NCBI RefSeq assembly: GCF_000313755.1 | Contig: NZ_AMZB01000096.1 | Location: forward strand, 1-44,659 | Direction: 5' to 3' | Source: Pseudomonas nitroreducens TX1 | GTDB lineage: Bacteria > Pseudomonadota > Gammaproteobacteria > Pseudomonadales > Pseudomonadaceae | Length of the DNA stretch: 44,659 nt | In this document: positions 14,579 to 24,481 of the stretch, piece by piece | Numbering within the stretch: the first letter of the stretch is position 1 | How the letters are laid out: every line of letters begins with the position of its first letter | Notes under the pieces: generated by a model | The model's input: only the letters and a program-made list of their open reading frames with translations | Told to the model about the DNA's origin: nothing | The model's database searches: none | Position numbers and translations under genes: made by a program

Positions 14579-16567
14579 CTAGTCGAAGCGGAAAGAGAGA
14601 ATGGTGATGTCGTCGCGCTGCGGCTGCTCACCCTGGTAGTGGGCGAGGGTAGCGGCGAACACGTCGGCCTGCTCGGCCAGCGGTCGGCGCGCGTGGTTGC
14701 GCAGCAGGTCGGCGAAGCGGCTGTTGCCGAAGCCGAAGCCGTGCTCGCCGCCGGCCTGGTCGAGGAAGCCGTCGGTGCACAGGTAATAGGTCCAGCCGGC
14801 TTCCATCGGGATTTCCACGTCCTGATAGTCGCCCTGGCGCTTGTCGCCGATGGCGCGGCGCGCGCCCTTGTATTCACGCACGTCGCTGCCGTCGCAGGCG
14901 AACAGGGAAATCTTCGCCCCTGAGAAGTGAAGCCGCTTGCGCTGGTGGTCGACGCGCACCAGGCCCGCGTCCATGTTGGTGGCCAGCGAGTGGGTAAACG
15001 CTTCCTGGCCGAGCATGCCGCGCATCACGTGGTCGGTCTCGCGCAGGATGGCGGCCGGGTCGTGGCTCTTCACGCTGTCGATGGCGTGGTCGATGGCGGC
15101 CAGGGCGAGCATGGTCATCAGCGCGCCGGGTACGCCGTGGCCGGCGCAGTCCACCACGCCGATCAGGCTGTCCAGCGGGCCTTCGCGGTAGATATAGAAG
15201 TCGCCACCGACCACGTCGCGCGGTTTCCACAGGACGAAATGGTGCTCTCCCAGGGACGCCTGCAACTGGCGGTCGGGAAGGATGGCGCGCTGGATCAGGC
15301 TGGCGTAGTCGATGGAGTCGCCGATCTTCTTCTGCGCCGCGGCCATCTCGCGGTTGGCCGCTTCCAATGCCTGGGTGCGCTGCTGGACCTTGTCTTCCAG
15401 TTCCTCGGTGTGCCGGCGGACCTGGTCGGCCATGCTGGCGAAGGCGCTGGAGAGTTCGCCGATCTCGTCCGGGCGGGTGCGCGGCAGCGGGCTGTCGTAT
15501 TGCCCGGCGGCAATCGCCTTGGCCGATTGCTTGAGGCCGCGCAGCGGGCGCAGCACCAGCAGGTCGACGGTGTAGGCGAAGCCGATCAGCAGGATCGCCA
15601 GCAGCCCGGCGAGGGTGCCCACCAGCGGCCAGATCCAGCGGCTGTCGAGCACCTGCGCGGCATGCAGGTCGATGGCGCTGAGCACGTGCCAGCGCAGCTG
15701 CGGGATGTAGGCGGTGGCGATCAGCTGCTCCTTGCCATCGAGCGTCGCCCACATGCTTTCCACTTCGCCGGGGTTGACCTCCGCCTGGCGCAGGGTCTGG
15801 CGCAGCGCGGTACGTTCCTGGTCATTGGCCAGCAGGTCGTACACATGGTGCTTGGCCTGGCCGCTGGAGCCGGAGTTGAAGGCGATCAGGCGGGTGTCCG
15901 GGTGCGCCTGGATGGCGCCCTCGGGGTCGACGATCATCGGCGTCACCCCGGCCTCGCGGCGCGAGATGAACTGGTCGAGGAACTCGGTGAGGTCGAGGCC
16001 ACCGCCGGCCAGCCCGACCTTCTCGTTGCCGGCGCGCACCACCATGTTGAACCAGACCTTGGTGACCTTGAGCTTCTCGTTGTAGTCGACGTTGATGTTG
16101 TACAGCTCGTCGCGCGCGAGGGTGTCGAAGTACCAGGAGTCCTTCGGATCGTCCCGGCTCAGGGTATAGCGCGGCGAATTGGAGAGCGGCGAGCTGGAGT
16201 CGTTGAAGTAGTAATGGCGCGAGGAGTCGACCACCACGAAGTAGGAGTAGTTGTGCTGGTCGGCGCGGAAGCCTTCGGCTTCGCGGAAGAACAGCGAGCG
16301 GCGCGCCGGATCGTTCTCGGCCAGGAGCCAGTCCTGGGTCACCACGGACTCGGCCAGGCGCCGCGACAGCGCCAGTTCGCGGATCACCGGTGCGATGATC
16401 TTCTGCTGATTGAGCAGCGTGAAGTTCCTCGCGAAGGCGAGGCCGAAATGCGTGCGGATGTCTTCCATGGCCTTCCAGCCCAGCAGGACCGCCGGTACCA
16501 GCGCCAGGAGACAGGCGATGAGCAGTGCCACCACCGATTTGCCGCGCAACCCCCATCTTGCCGCCAT
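14579..16567 (-). CDS. siaA: SiaA, dCache-HAMP-PP2C membrane phosphatase
   Basis: 662 residues from the ATG at 16567, matching PAO1 SiaA. Order: TM1 (VVALLIACLLALVPAVLLGW), a periplasmic dCache-like sensor (about 40-300), TM2 (WPLVGTLAGLLAILLIGFAY), HAMP (LRPLRGLKQSAKAIAAGQYD), a short coiled coil, and a C-terminal PPM/SpoIIE-type phosphatase with GGDFYIYREG, VVDCAGHGVPGALMTM, LCTDGFLDQ and QRDDITILSF as metal-binding motifs. It dephosphorylates SiaC and so switches SiaD on (known). Sensor stretches LSRDDPKDSWYF, VGLAGGGLDL and IQAHPD closely match the xdh-linked chemoreceptor at 34968-36896. A 190-base gap separates it from cheB, so it probably has its own promoter. Confidence 0.95.
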   Translation of the reverse strand: MAARWGLRGKSVVALLIACLLALVPAVLLGWKAMEDIRTHFGLAFARNFTLLNQQKIIAPVIRELALSRRLAESVVTQDWLLAENDPARRSLFFREAEGFRADQHNYSYFVVVDSSRHYYFNDSSSPLSNSPRYTLSRDDPKDSWYFDTLARDELYNINVDYNEKLKVTKVWFNMVVRAGNEKVGLAGGGLDLTEFLDQFISRREAGVTPMIVDPEGAIQAHPDTRLIAFNSGSSGQAKHHVYDLLANDQERTALRQTLRQAEVNPGEVESMWATLDGKEQLIATAYIPQLRWHVLSAIDLHAAQVLDSRWIWPLVGTLAGLLAILLIGFAYTVDLLVLRPLRGLKQSAKAIAAGQYDSPLPRTRPDEIGELSSAFASMADQVRRHTEELEDKVQQRTQALEAANREMAAAQKKIGDSIDYASLIQRAILPDRQLQASLGEHHFVLWKPRDVVGGDFYIYREGPLDSLIGVVDCAGHGVPGALMTMLALAAIDHAIDSVKSHDPAAILRETDHVMRGMLGQEAFTHSLATNMDAGLVRVDHQRKRLHFSGAKISLFACDGSDVREYKGARRAIGDKRQGDYQDVEIPMEAGWTYYLCTDGFLDQAGGEHGFGFGNSRFADLLRNHARRPLAEQADVFAATLAHYQGEQPQRDDITILSFRFD

Positions 16568-16623
16568 GGCTATCTCGATTCCCCGTGCCGCCCGCCGTGT
16601 GCCGGTCTTTTGGCGAAAGCTCA

Positions 16624-16650
16624 ATTGTGCATTTTGTATACGGGCACAAT
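16624..16650 (-). promoter_or_regulatory. Inverted repeat in the siaA promoter region
   Basis: ATTGTGC/GCACAAT arms (7 bp, exact) with a 13-base spacer containing TTGTATAC (16634-16641). It is the most AT-rich part of the 190-base gap before siaA. It could be an operator; on the minus strand TATACA can serve as a weak -10. Confidence 0.4.
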
Positions 16651-16757
16651 CAAACCAAATTGCTATCGAATCGCCATATTATTGGCGCCACTCGATTGGC
16701 CGGAGTCTAGACCCTGTGGGAAATGGTGCTCAGCCCAGGAGGACGATTCCTGCAGAA

Positions 16758-17810
16758 CTAGACGCGGTTCCCACTTCCGCTTTGGCGCGCCTGCTGTAGG
16801 AGGGAGCCTGCTATGCGCTCCAGCGGCAGGACTTCCTTCGCCGCGCCCAGTTCCACTGCTTCGCGCGGCATGCCGTAGACCACGCAGGTGGCTTCGTCCT
16901 GGGCGACGGTGTGGCCACCGGCCTGGCGGATCGCCTGCAGGCCGCGCGCGCCGTCCTTGCCCATACCGGTGAGCAAGGCGGCGATGAGATTGCGTCCGGC
17001 GCAGCGGGCGAGGGAGTTGAACATCACGTCCACTGCCGGCCGGTGGCCGTTCACCGCCGCCTCGCGGTGCAGGCGGACCACGTAGTTGGCGCCGCTGCGC
17101 TGCACTTCCATGTGGTAGTCGCCGGGGGCGAGCAGCACGTGACCAGGGAGGATGCGGTCGCCGTCGCGGGCTTCGCGTACTGACAGGCGTGTCTGACGGT
17201 CCAATCTTTCAGCGTAGGACTTGGTGAAGCCCGGCGGCATGTGCAGGGTGACGACAGTGCCCGGGCAATCCGGAGGCAGGCCCAGCAGCACTTCCTTGAT
17301 CGCCTCGGTGCCGCCGGTGGAGGCGCCGATGGCGAAGATTTTCTCGGTGCTCAGCAGCGGTCCGCCGCTGGTTTCGCTGGCGGCGGCTGCCGTGGGGCGT
17401 GGGCGAGGCAAGCGTGCGCGGGCGGCGGTCTTGAGCTTGGCGCAGATGTCCTCGGCATAGGCCTGCATGCCTTCGGCGATCCCCAGGCGCGGTTTGGCGA
17501 TGAAGTCGATGGCGCCCAGCTCCAGCGCGCGCAGGGTGGCTTCGGAGCCCTTTTCGGTGAGCGAGGAGATCATCAGCACCGGGGTGGGCCGGCCCTTCAT
17601 CAGCTTGTCGAGGAAGGTCAGGCCGTCCATGCGCGGCATTTCCACATCCAGCGTGATGACGTCCGGCGCGTGCTGCTTGATCAGGTCGCGGGCGACGAAG
17701 GCGTCGGGCGCGGCGCCCACCAGTTGCAGCTCCGGGTCGTTGTGGATGATGTCCTTGAGCAGGCTGCGAATCAGCGCCGAGTCGTCGACGATCAGGACCT
17801 TGACGGCCAT
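16758..17810 (-). CDS. cheB: Chemotaxis protein-glutamate methylesterase CheB (Che2 set)
   Basis: A 350-residue methylesterase/deamidase that resets receptor methylation. Seen: a receiver domain with phospho-Asp55 in ITLDVEMPRMDG, a linker rich in Arg/Pro/Ala, and an esterase domain with the triad Ser164 (GASTGG), His190 (TLHMPPGFT) and Asp286 (TGMGKDGA), at the same numbers as enterobacterial CheB. It follows cheD by 15 bases and matches PA0173 (cheB2). Confidence 0.95.
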   Translation of the reverse strand: MAVKVLIVDDSALIRSLLKDIIHNDPELQLVGAAPDAFVARDLIKQHAPDVITLDVEMPRMDGLTFLDKLMKGRPTPVLMISSLTEKGSEATLRALELGAIDFIAKPRLGIAEGMQAYAEDICAKLKTAARARLPRPRPTAAAASETSGGPLLSTEKIFAIGASTGGTEAIKEVLLGLPPDCPGTVVTLHMPPGFTKSYAERLDRQTRLSVREARDGDRILPGHVLLAPGDYHMEVQRSGANYVVRLHREAAVNGHRPAVDVMFNSLARCAGRNLIAALLTGMGKDGARGLQAIRQAGGHTVAQDEATCVVYGMPREAVELGAAKEVLPLERIAGSLLQQARQSGSGNRV

Positions 17811-17825
17811 CGGGCATCCCTCCGT

Positions 17826-18419
17826 TCAGAACAGGTCGATACTCCCGCCGCGCTCCCGACGGGACAGTTGCTGGCAGTACTGCCGCTCGCGCTGCAGCAC
17901 CGTGTCGTTGGCCAGGGTGCGCAGTTTGCGCACCAGCACGCGGCCGCTGGCGGGGAAGAAATAGACCTTGCGCGGGTAGACGTCGAGCAGGTCCTGGGCG
18001 GCCAGCGGAATGCCTTCGCTCTCCAGGTAGTGCAGGACGAACTCGACGTTGCGCTGGCCGACGTCGGCGCTGAGGTTCTTCAGCACCGAGCCGCCGCCGA
18101 ATACCTTGGCCTCGAAGTGCCGGCGCTGGCCGCCGCGACGCATCAGGCCGTTGATCAGCAGGTCCATGGCGTGCACGCCGTAGCGCCCGGAGTTGGACAG
18201 CAGACCCTGTACCCCCGTGTCGCCGGGCAGCATGAAGTGATTCATGCCGCCCAGCCCGCTGCTGCGGTCGCGCAGGCAGACGGACACGCAGGAACCGAGC
18301 ACCGTGACCAGCATCAGCGGCTCGGCGGTGACGTAGCACTCGCCGGGCAGCAGCTTCACGGCCTCCATGCCGAAGCGTGGATCGTAGTAGCGGTTGGGTT
18401 GGTCCAGGGCTGCGCCCAT
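17826..18419 (-). CDS. cheD: Chemoreceptor glutamine deamidase CheD
   Basis: A 197-residue CheD. Seen: the catalytic Cys in VLGSCVSVCL and His in GGMNHFMLP, with FGGGSVL and GRYGVHAMDLLINGLM. It deamidates receptor Gln residues; in the P. aeruginosa Che2 system it works on Aer2. Its ATG shares one base with the cheR stop (TGATG), so the two are translationally coupled. A longer open frame running into cheR is not CheD. Confidence 0.94.
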   Translation of the reverse strand: MGAALDQPNRYYDPRFGMEAVKLLPGECYVTAEPLMLVTVLGSCVSVCLRDRSSGLGGMNHFMLPGDTGVQGLLSNSGRYGVHAMDLLINGLMRRGGQRRHFEAKVFGGGSVLKNLSADVGQRNVEFVLHYLESEGIPLAAQDLLDVYPRKVYFFPASGRVLVRKLRTLANDTVLQRERQYCQQLSRRERGGSIDLF

Positions 18420-19261
18420 CAGTGGCTCTCCACCGCCTGGTAGGTGGTACGCCCCACCGATCGCACCAGGTGGCTGGCGTGGACGAAGTTTTCCGAATGC
18501 CCGGCGAAGAACAGCCCGCCGGGTCGCAGCAGGCGCACCATGCGCTCGAGCAGGCGGGTCTGGGTCGGCTTGTCGAAATAGATCATCACGTTGCGGCAGA
18601 AGATTGCGTCCAGCCCGCCGGGGATGCCCCAGTCGCGGTCGAGCAGGTTGATCTGCCGGTAGTCGATCATCTGCCGAAGCTCGCGCACCACCCGCGCCTT
18701 GCCGGTATTGCCGCCGGTGCCACGGAGGAAGAAGCGCCTCTTCTGCGCGGGGCTCAGGGTCTCGATGCGCTCCAGCGGGTAGATGCCCTGGCGCGCCTGG
18801 CCGAGCACGCCGGTGTCGATGTCCGAGGCGATCAGCTCCACGGGCGGGGCGAAGCTGCCCAGCGCGTCCACCAGGGTCATGGCCATGGAGTAGGGCTCCT
18901 CGCCGGTGCTCGAAGCGGTGGACCAGAAGCGCAGCGGCTGATGGTCCTGCACCTGCTCGGCGGCGAAGCGGCCGAGATGGTCGAAGTGGTGCTTCTCGCG
19001 GAAGAAGGCGGTGAGGTTGGTGGTCAGTGCGTTGACGAATTGCTGCCACTCTTCCTCGTGGCTTTCCAGGTAGGCGAAATACTCGGCGAAGCTGCCCAGC
19101 CGCAGGCTGCGCAGGCGCCGCGATAGGCGGCTGTAGACCAGCTGCTGCTTGTTCTCAGAGAGGCTGATGCCGGCATGCTGGTACAAGCGCTCGCGCACCT
19201 GCTGGAAGTCCCGGCGGGTGTAGTGGAATTCGTGCTCGGGGGCGGGCAGGTGGATGGGCAT
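18419..19261 (-). CDS. cheR: Chemotaxis protein methyltransferase CheR (Che2 set)
   Basis: A 280-residue SAM-dependent methyltransferase for receptor Glu residues. Seen: an N-terminal helical domain with LSENKQQLVYSRLSRRLR, NLTAFFREKHHFDHL, the SAM-binding WSTASSTGEEPYSMAMTL, FCRNVMIYFDK and LRPGGLFFAGHSENF. The ATG at 19261 was chosen because the upstream extension runs through a repeat. Its partner Aer2 ends in DWEEF, fitting a pentapeptide-dependent CheR. A REPIN separates it from aer2. Confidence 0.94.
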   Translation of the reverse strand: MPIHLPAPEHEFHYTRRDFQQVRERLYQHAGISLSENKQQLVYSRLSRRLRSLRLGSFAEYFAYLESHEEEWQQFVNALTTNLTAFFREKHHFDHLGRFAAEQVQDHQPLRFWSTASSTGEEPYSMAMTLVDALGSFAPPVELIASDIDTGVLGQARQGIYPLERIETLSPAQKRRFFLRGTGGNTGKARVVRELRQMIDYRQINLLDRDWGIPGGLDAIFCRNVMIYFDKPTQTRLLERMVRLLRPGGLFFAGHSENFVHASHLVRSVGRTTYQAVESH

Positions 19262-19320
19262 TGGTGGGTCTCGGTGGTAGCGGATTTCGGTGGGACGGGA
19301 GGGTTCGGTGTTGGGCGTTG

Positions 19321-19441
19321 CCCTCTCCCCCGCCCTCTCCCTGAAGGGAGAGGGAGCTGTTCGGCGTGCCCGGGTGGCACGGGGTTCCCCTTGGTACCGT
19401 TCAGTCTCCTCTCCCTTCAGGGCGAGGGTTAGGGAGAGGGG
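19321..19441. repeat. REPIN-like element, copy 4, inside the Che2 operon
   Basis: CCCTCTCCCCCGCCCTCTCC at the left and GGCGAGGGTTAGGGAGAGGG at the right, with paired hairpins as in the other copies. It fills much of the 285-base gap between aer2 and cheR. Confidence 0.85.
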
Positions 19442-19546
19442 CATTTGTCGTTCGGCGCAGCAGATATCACCCGGCCATCCCTGGCCCGCCCGCGGCAACC
19501 GACCCTCCCATTGCTCCGGCCGCCGCCATCCTTCAGCCCCGCCCGA

Positions 19547-21571
19547 TCAGAACTCTTCCCAGTCGTCCTCTTTACCCTTGGCGCGCACCGCCTTGGCCAC
19601 TCCGCGGGCGGCGCGCGAGGTGTGCGCGGCCGGCTCGGTGCGGGCCGGGCGGGCCGAGGCCAGCGGCACCACGGTGGCCGCAATGGATTCGAGCTTGAAC
19701 ACCCCGACCTGCTGGTTGAGCATGCCGGCCTGCTCCTGCAGGGCCTCGGCCGAGGCGGCGGCTTCTTCCACCAGCGCGGCGTTCTGCTGGGTCATCTCGT
19801 CCATCTGCGACACGGCGCCGTTCACTTCCTCGATGCCGCTGCTCTGCTCGGCAGAAGCGGCGGCGATCTCGGCCATGATGTCGGTGACGCGCTTGATCGC
19901 CACCACGATGTCGCTCATGGTCTGGCCGGCCTGGGCGACCAGGGTGTTGCCGCTCTCGACCTTGTCCACCGAGTCGTTGATCAGCGTCTTGATCTCCTTG
20001 GCGGCGGCGGCGGAGCGCTGAGCCAGGGTGCGCACCTCACCGGCCACCACGGCGAAGCCGCGGCCCTGTTCGCCCGCGCGCGCTGCCTCCACCGCGGCGT
20101 TGAGCGCGAGGATGTTGGTCTGGAAGGCGATGCCGTCGATCACCCCGATGATGTCAGCGATCTTGCGCGCCGAGTCGTTGATCGCGGACATGGTGCCCAC
20201 CACCTTCTGCACCACGCTGCCGCCTTCGGTGGCGACCTCGGAGGCGTTCACCGCCAGCGAGTTGGCCTGGCGTGCGTTCTCGGCGTTGAGCTTCACGGTG
20301 CTGGTCAGCTCCTCCATGCTCGACGCGGTTTCTTCCAGGCTGGAGGCCTGCTGCTCGGTGCGGGTGGAGAGCTCGGCGTTGCCGCTGGCGATCTCGCTGG
20401 CGGCGGTGTGGATGGTGCCGGCCGCTTCGCGGATCTGCCCGAGCATGCGCGACAGGCTCTGGGCGGTCTCGTTGGCATAGTCCTTGAGCTCGCCGAAGGT
20501 GCCCTGGTAGTCGGCGTCTATGCGCTGGGTCAGGTCGCCCTGGGCCAGCGCACCGAGCATGCGGGTGACGTCGCGCAGACCCTTGTCGGCGGTGTCCACC
20601 AGACTGTTCAGGCCGGTGGCGAGCTTGAGGAAGAAGCCTTCCTTGTTGTCAGCCTCGATGCGCTTGCTGAAGTCACCGGCGACGGCGGCGTCCACCAGTT
20701 GCGAGACCTCCTGCTCGGCGCGGAACTCCTCGGTGCGGTCGGTCCACTGCACGGCCGAACCCAGGCGCTCGCCGGCATCGTTGAACACCGGCACCACGTC
20801 GAGGGCGAAACGGCGGCCGCCCAGGTTCAGCTCGGCCTTGTGTCGCGCGGTCAGGTGGGCGAGCATGCCGCGCTGGTGCGCCGGATTCTTGTGGAACATG
20901 TCGATGTTGGCGCCCATCAGGCGGCTGGCGTTGAAGTTCGGCAGCTGCTTGCGGATGTCGGCCTCGGCGTTGCCGAGCATCTCGGTCACCGTGCGGTTCA
21001 TGTAGATGATCTCGAGGTCGTTGTTGGCGATCATCACGTTGGCCGAGACGTTATCCAGCGCGCTCTTGATTCGCGCGTTGTACTCGGCGGCATCGGAGCC
21101 GGCCTTGAGGCTGTCGCGCACACCGTCGATGGCTTCGGTGATGATGGCCTTCTTGCCGGGCAGGCGGTCCATGTCCACCGAGTAATCGCCCTTGCCGTAG
21201 GCAGTGACGGTGGCGACGACCTTCATCTTCACCGCGATATGCGCGGCGACCAGGTCGTTGACGCCCTTGGCGATGCGCGCCGTGCGACCGGCGAACTTGT
21301 CCACCGGGATCACCTCGTCGATCCAGCCCAGTTCGTGCTGGCGGGTCATCTCCATCAGGCCGATTTCCAGGGCTTCGGCCTGGGCCAGCTCCGTGCGTTG
21401 TTCACGCAGGCAGCGCTGGACGCTGCGCAGCCCGTCGTAGAGGCGCTCATAGCCGGGCGCGGGGGCTTCGCCGATGGCGACGTCGAGGTTGCCGTCCACC
21501 AGGCTGTGGAGGATGGCGGTGATGCGGTCGGCGCGTTGCTGCGCCACGGCGTGTGCGTTGAACAGACCCAT
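19547..21571 (-). CDS. aer2: Soluble haem-PAS chemoreceptor Aer2/McpB
   Basis: A 674-residue cytoplasmic receptor of the Aer2 type, with no TM segment. Order: N-terminal HAMP units (about 1-155), a PAS domain (about 160-285), further HAMP units, then the kinase-control hairpin with [23 protein letters not shown]. Haem-site residues of PAO1 Aer2 are recognisable: His227 in [10 protein letters not shown] equals His234, and Trp276 in AVQWTDRT equals Trp283 (a constant offset of 7). The C-terminus is DWEEF, the tether for CheR (GWEEF in PAO1). It is the oxygen/haem-ligand sensor of Che2 (established for PAO1). Confidence 0.95.
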   Translation of the reverse strand: MGLFNAHAVAQQRADRITAILHSLVDGNLDVAIGEAPAPGYERLYDGLRSVQRCLREQRTELAQAEALEIGLMEMTRQHELGWIDEVIPVDKFAGRTARIAKGVNDLVAAHIAVKMKVVATVTAYGKGDYSVDMDRLPGKKAIITEAIDGVRDSLKAGSDAAEYNARIKSALDNVSANVMIANNDLEIIYMNRTVTEMLGNAEADIRKQLPNFNASRLMGANIDMFHKNPAHQRGMLAHLTARHKAELNLGGRRFALDVVPVFNDAGERLGSAVQWTDRTEEFRAEQEVSQLVDAAVAGDFSKRIEADNKEGFFLKLATGLNSLVDTADKGLRDVTRMLGALAQGDLTQRIDADYQGTFGELKDYANETAQSLSRMLGQIREAAGTIHTAASEIASGNAELSTRTEQQASSLEETASSMEELTSTVKLNAENARQANSLAVNASEVATEGGSVVQKVVGTMSAINDSARKIADIIGVIDGIAFQTNILALNAAVEAARAGEQGRGFAVVAGEVRTLAQRSAAAAKEIKTLINDSVDKVESGNTLVAQAGQTMSDIVVAIKRVTDIMAEIAAASAEQSSGIEEVNGAVSQMDEMTQQNAALVEEAAASAEALQEQAGMLNQQVGVFKLESIAATVVPLASARPARTEPAAHTSRAARGVAKAVRAKGKEDDWEEF

Positions 21572-21609
21572 TGTGGTTTCCTCGGCTGATTCTTCTTGTC
21601 GTGTCGCAA

Positions 21610-22095
21610 TCAGGCTGCGGTTTCATCGACCAGCGCCATCTCGCGGCTGGTCATGAGTTTTTCGATGTCCACCAGGATCAACATGCGCTCGCCCGCGGTG
21701 GCCAGGCCGAGCAGGTATTCGGTATCGAAGCTGGCGGCGAATTCGGGGCGCGGCTTGATCTCCTCGCCGGCCAGGGCGATCACGTCGGAAACCGAGTCCA
21801 CCACTGCGCCGACGATGCGCCGGCCGACGTTGAGGATGATCACCACGGTGAACTGGTCGTAGCTGATGTCGGCCAGGTTGAACTTGATGCGCAGGTCGAC
21901 GATGGGAACGATGGCGCCGCGCAGGTTGATCACGCCCTTGATGAAGGCGGGGGCGTTGGCGATTGCCGTGACCTGGTCGTAGCCACGGATTTCCTGCACG
22001 CGCAGGATGTCGATGGCGTATTCCTCGCGGCCCAGGGTGAAGGTGAGGTATTCCTGCACCGGGCTGCTCGCCGCAGTGGCTTCAGCTGCGCTCAT
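21610..22095 (-). CDS. cheW: Chemotaxis coupling protein CheW (Che2 set)
   Basis: A 161-residue CheW that links receptor and CheA. Seen: [42 protein letters not shown] and [10 protein letters not shown]. The ATG at 22095 has an AAGGAG site, and its first 14 bases overlap the cheA end. Confidence 0.95.
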   Translation of the reverse strand: MSAAEATAASSPVQEYLTFTLGREEYAIDILRVQEIRGYDQVTAIANAPAFIKGVINLRGAIVPIVDLRIKFNLADISYDQFTVVIILNVGRRIVGAVVDSVSDVIALAGEEIKPRPEFAASFDTEYLLGLATAGERMLILVDIEKLMTSREMALVDETAA

Positions 22096-23935
22096 GGGTG
22101 GGTTCTCCTTGTGCTGCCAGGCGCGGCAGGGCGTCGACATCGAGGATCAGGGCGACGCTGCCGTCACCCATGATGGTGGCGCCGGCGATCCCGTCGATCC
22201 GGCGGAAGTTCTGTTCCAGGCTCTTGATCACCACCTGCTGCTGGCCGACCAGTTCGTCCACCTGCAGGGCAAAGCTCCTGCCCTCGGATTCGAGGATGAC
22301 CACGATCCCCTGCTCCGGCGGCACAGGTTCCGCGCCGATGCGCAGCAGCTGGTTGAGGGAGAACAGCGGCAGGTATTCGCCGCGCACGCGGATCACCGTC
22401 GATTCCTCGCCGGCCAGGCCGCGCACGTCGTCGGCACGGGCCTGCAGCGACTCGACGATGTAGGTCAGCGGTACCACATAGTTGACCTGCTCCACGGCGA
22501 CGATCAGGCCATCGAGGATGGCCAGGGTCAGCGGCAGGCGGATGCACATGCGCGTGCCCATGCCAGGCGCGGAGTCGATGTCGATGCGCCCACCCATGGC
22601 CTGGATGTTGCGCCGCACCACGTCCATGCCCACGCCGCGGCCGGAGAGCTCGGTGACCGCGTCGGCGGTGGAGAAGCCGGGCATGAAGATCAGTTGCCAG
22701 ACCTCCGCATCGCTCATCCCGTCGTGCACAGCCAAGCCTTTCTCGCGGGCCTTGGCAAGGATGCGCTCGCGGGACAGACCGCGGCCGTCATCGGAGATTT
22801 CCACCACCACACTACCGCCCTGGTGGCTGGCGGCGAGCTTCACCGAGCCCTGGGCCGGCTTGCCCGCGGCCAGGCGTTCGGCGGGCGTCTCGATGCCGTG
22901 GTCGATGCTGTTGCGGACGATGTGGGTGAGCGGGTCGCTGAGCTTCTCGATGACGCTCTTGTCCAGCTCGGTGTGCTCGCCCTGAAGAATCAGCTCGACC
23001 TGCTTGCCCAGCCGCGCGGAGGTGTCGTGCACCAGGCGCGGGAAGCGGCTGAAGATGAAGCTGATCGGCAGCATGCGGATCGACATCACCGATTCCTGGA
23101 GGTCGCGGGTGTTGTGTTCCAGTTGCGCCAGGGCCTGCTGCAGACGTTCGAAGTGGGTGGGGTCGAGGTCCTCGCTGAGCTGGCTGAGCATGGCCTGGGT
23201 GATCACCAGCTCGCCCACCAGGTTGATCAGGCTGTCGATCTTCTCGACGCTGACGCGGATGGAGCTGGATTCGCTGTCGGTGCGCGGCGCGGCGGCAGGT
23301 CTGCTGGCGGGCGGCGGCGCCTTGGGCGCTTCGCTGACCGGAGTGGGCGCTGCGGCAATGGGGGCGCCGGGAGCGTCGTCGAAGAAACCGAAATCGTCAT
23401 CGCTGCGGGTGCAGGCCTCGCTGGCGGCGGGGGTGCCGGGTGCATCGTCGAAGAAGCCGAACGCGTCGTCTTCGCTGGCGCCGTTTTGAGTTGCCACGGG
23501 GGCATCGTCGAACCGACCGAAGTCGTCATCGGCGACCGCCGTGACAGGCTCCGCCAGCCAGGCGCGCAGGCGCTCCACGGTGGCTGCCACCGGTGCGTCC
23601 GGGTCGGGCACCTGACTGCGGTGTGCGTCGAGCAGGCGCTGCAGGACATCGCGGGCCTCGAGGAACACACCGATCATGTCCACGTGCAGGGCGGTCTGCC
23701 CGCAGCGGATGCGGTCCAGCAGGGTTTCCAGCTCGTGGGTGACGGCGGTCAGGTCGTCGAAACCGAACATGCCGCTGGAGCCCTTGATCGAGTGGGCGGC
23801 GCGGAAAATGCCATTGAGCGTCTCGGCGTCCGGCTGATCGAGGTCAAGCCCAATCAGCAGGAGTTCGAGGGTCGCCAGGTGTTCGTCGGTTTCCTCGAAG
23901 AACACCTGGAGGAACTGCTCCATACCAGTCGCCAT
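22082..23935 (-). CDS. cheA: Chemotaxis histidine kinase CheA (Che2 set)
   Basis: A 617-residue kinase. Seen: P1 HPt with His48 in [16 protein letters not shown]; an acidic linker (about 130-240) with repeated [13 protein letters not shown] units; P3 dimerisation ([21 protein letters not shown]); P4 ATPase with [23 protein letters not shown] and [14 protein letters not shown]5 CheW-like at the end. It phosphorylates the downstream CheY and CheB. The repeated acidic/aromatic linker replaces a clear P2 domain. The ATG at 23935 has an AGGGGA site and lies 11 bases after cheY. Confidence 0.95.
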   Translation of the reverse strand: MATGMEQFLQVFFEETDEHLATLELLLIGLDLDQPDAETLNGIFRAAHSIKGSSGMFGFDDLTAVTHELETLLDRIRCGQTALHVDMIGVFLEARDVLQRLLDAHRSQVPDPDAPVAATVERLRAWLAEPVTAVADDDFGRFDDAPVATQNGASEDDAFGFFDDAPGTPAASEACTRSDDDFGFFDDAPGAPIAAAPTPVSEAPKAPPPASRPAAAPRTDSESSSIRVSVEKIDSLINLVGELVITQAMLSQLSEDLDPTHFERLQQALAQLEHNTRDLQESVMSIRMLPISFIFSRFPRLVHDTSARLGKQVELILQGEHTELDKSVIEKLSDPLTHIVRNSIDHGIETPAERLAAGKPAQGSVKLAASHQGGSVVVEISDDGRGLSRERILAKAREKGLAVHDGMSDAEVWQLIFMPGFSTADAVTELSGRGVGMDVVRRNIQAMGGRIDIDSAPGMGTRMCIRLPLTLAILDGLIVAVEQVNYVVPLTYIVESLQARADDVRGLAGEESTVIRVRGEYLPLFSLNQLLRIGAEPVPPEQGIVVILESEGRSFALQVDELVGQQQVVIKSLEQNFRRIDGIAGATIMGDGSVALILDVDALPRLAAQGEPTHERS

Positions 23936-23946
23936 TGGTGGTTCCC

Positions 23947-24312
23947 CTAGGGCAGGACCTTGCGGGTCACTTCCAGCAGTTTCGGCGGGTCGAACGGCTT
24001 GACCAGCCACCCGGTAGCACCCGCGCTCCGGCCCTGCTGCTTCATGGCGTCGCTGGATTCGGTGGTCAGCATGAGGATCGGCGTACCGCGGTAGCCGGCC
24101 ATGTCGCGCAGGCTGCGGATCAGCGTCAGGCCGTCCATGTTCGGCATGTTCTGGTCGGTGAATACCAGGCTGTAGGTCTTGCGCTGGGCCTTGCCCAGGC
24201 CGTCCTTGCCGTCCACGGCCTCGTCCACCTCGTAGCCGGCGGACTTGAGCGTGAAGCTGAGCATCTGCCGGATGGAGGCCGAGTCATCGACGATCAGAAT
24301 CTGCTTTCCCAT
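23947..24312 (-). CDS. cheY: Response regulator CheY (Che2 set)
   Basis: A 121-residue single receiver domain. Seen: the acidic pocket IVDDSASIRQM, phospho-Asp53 in LVFTDQNMPNMDG, the Thr in MLTTESS and Lys in LVKPFDPPKL. The ATG at 24312 has a GAGGAGAA site. It is the first complete che gene after the cttP-like receptor in the transcript. Confidence 0.95.
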   Translation of the reverse strand: MGKQILIVDDSASIRQMLSFTLKSAGYEVDEAVDGKDGLGKAQRKTYSLVFTDQNMPNMDGLTLIRSLRDMAGYRGTPILMLTTESSDAMKQQGRSAGATGWLVKPFDPPKLLEVTRKVLP

Positions 24313-24403
24313 TGCGTTGGTTCTCCTCGGTTGCAATGCGTTTGCCTGGCGCCAGGCGCGCGCTCACTCGCGCCATCCCGGCGCGCTGACAGGGGTGTGG
24401 GGC

Positions 24404-24454
24404 TCAGCCGATCAGGGCGAGGTTGGCGAGGTATTCGATGACAGACTGCAGCAT
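24404..24454 (-). CDS. Possible 16-residue small protein between cttP and cheY
   Basis: A 17-codon ORF, MLQSVIEYLANLALIG plus TGA. It is preceded by AGGAGG at 7-9 bases from the ATG, the best Shine-Dalgarno in the neighbourhood. The peptide is amphipathic or hydrophobic. It starts 28 bases after the receptor stop and ends 91 bases before the cheY start. It could be a small protein or a leader peptide. There is no homology I can cite. Confidence 0.35.
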   Translation of the reverse strand: MLQSVIEYLANLALIG

Positions 24455-24481
24455 GGCGATGCCTCCTGGGCTCGGATCACG

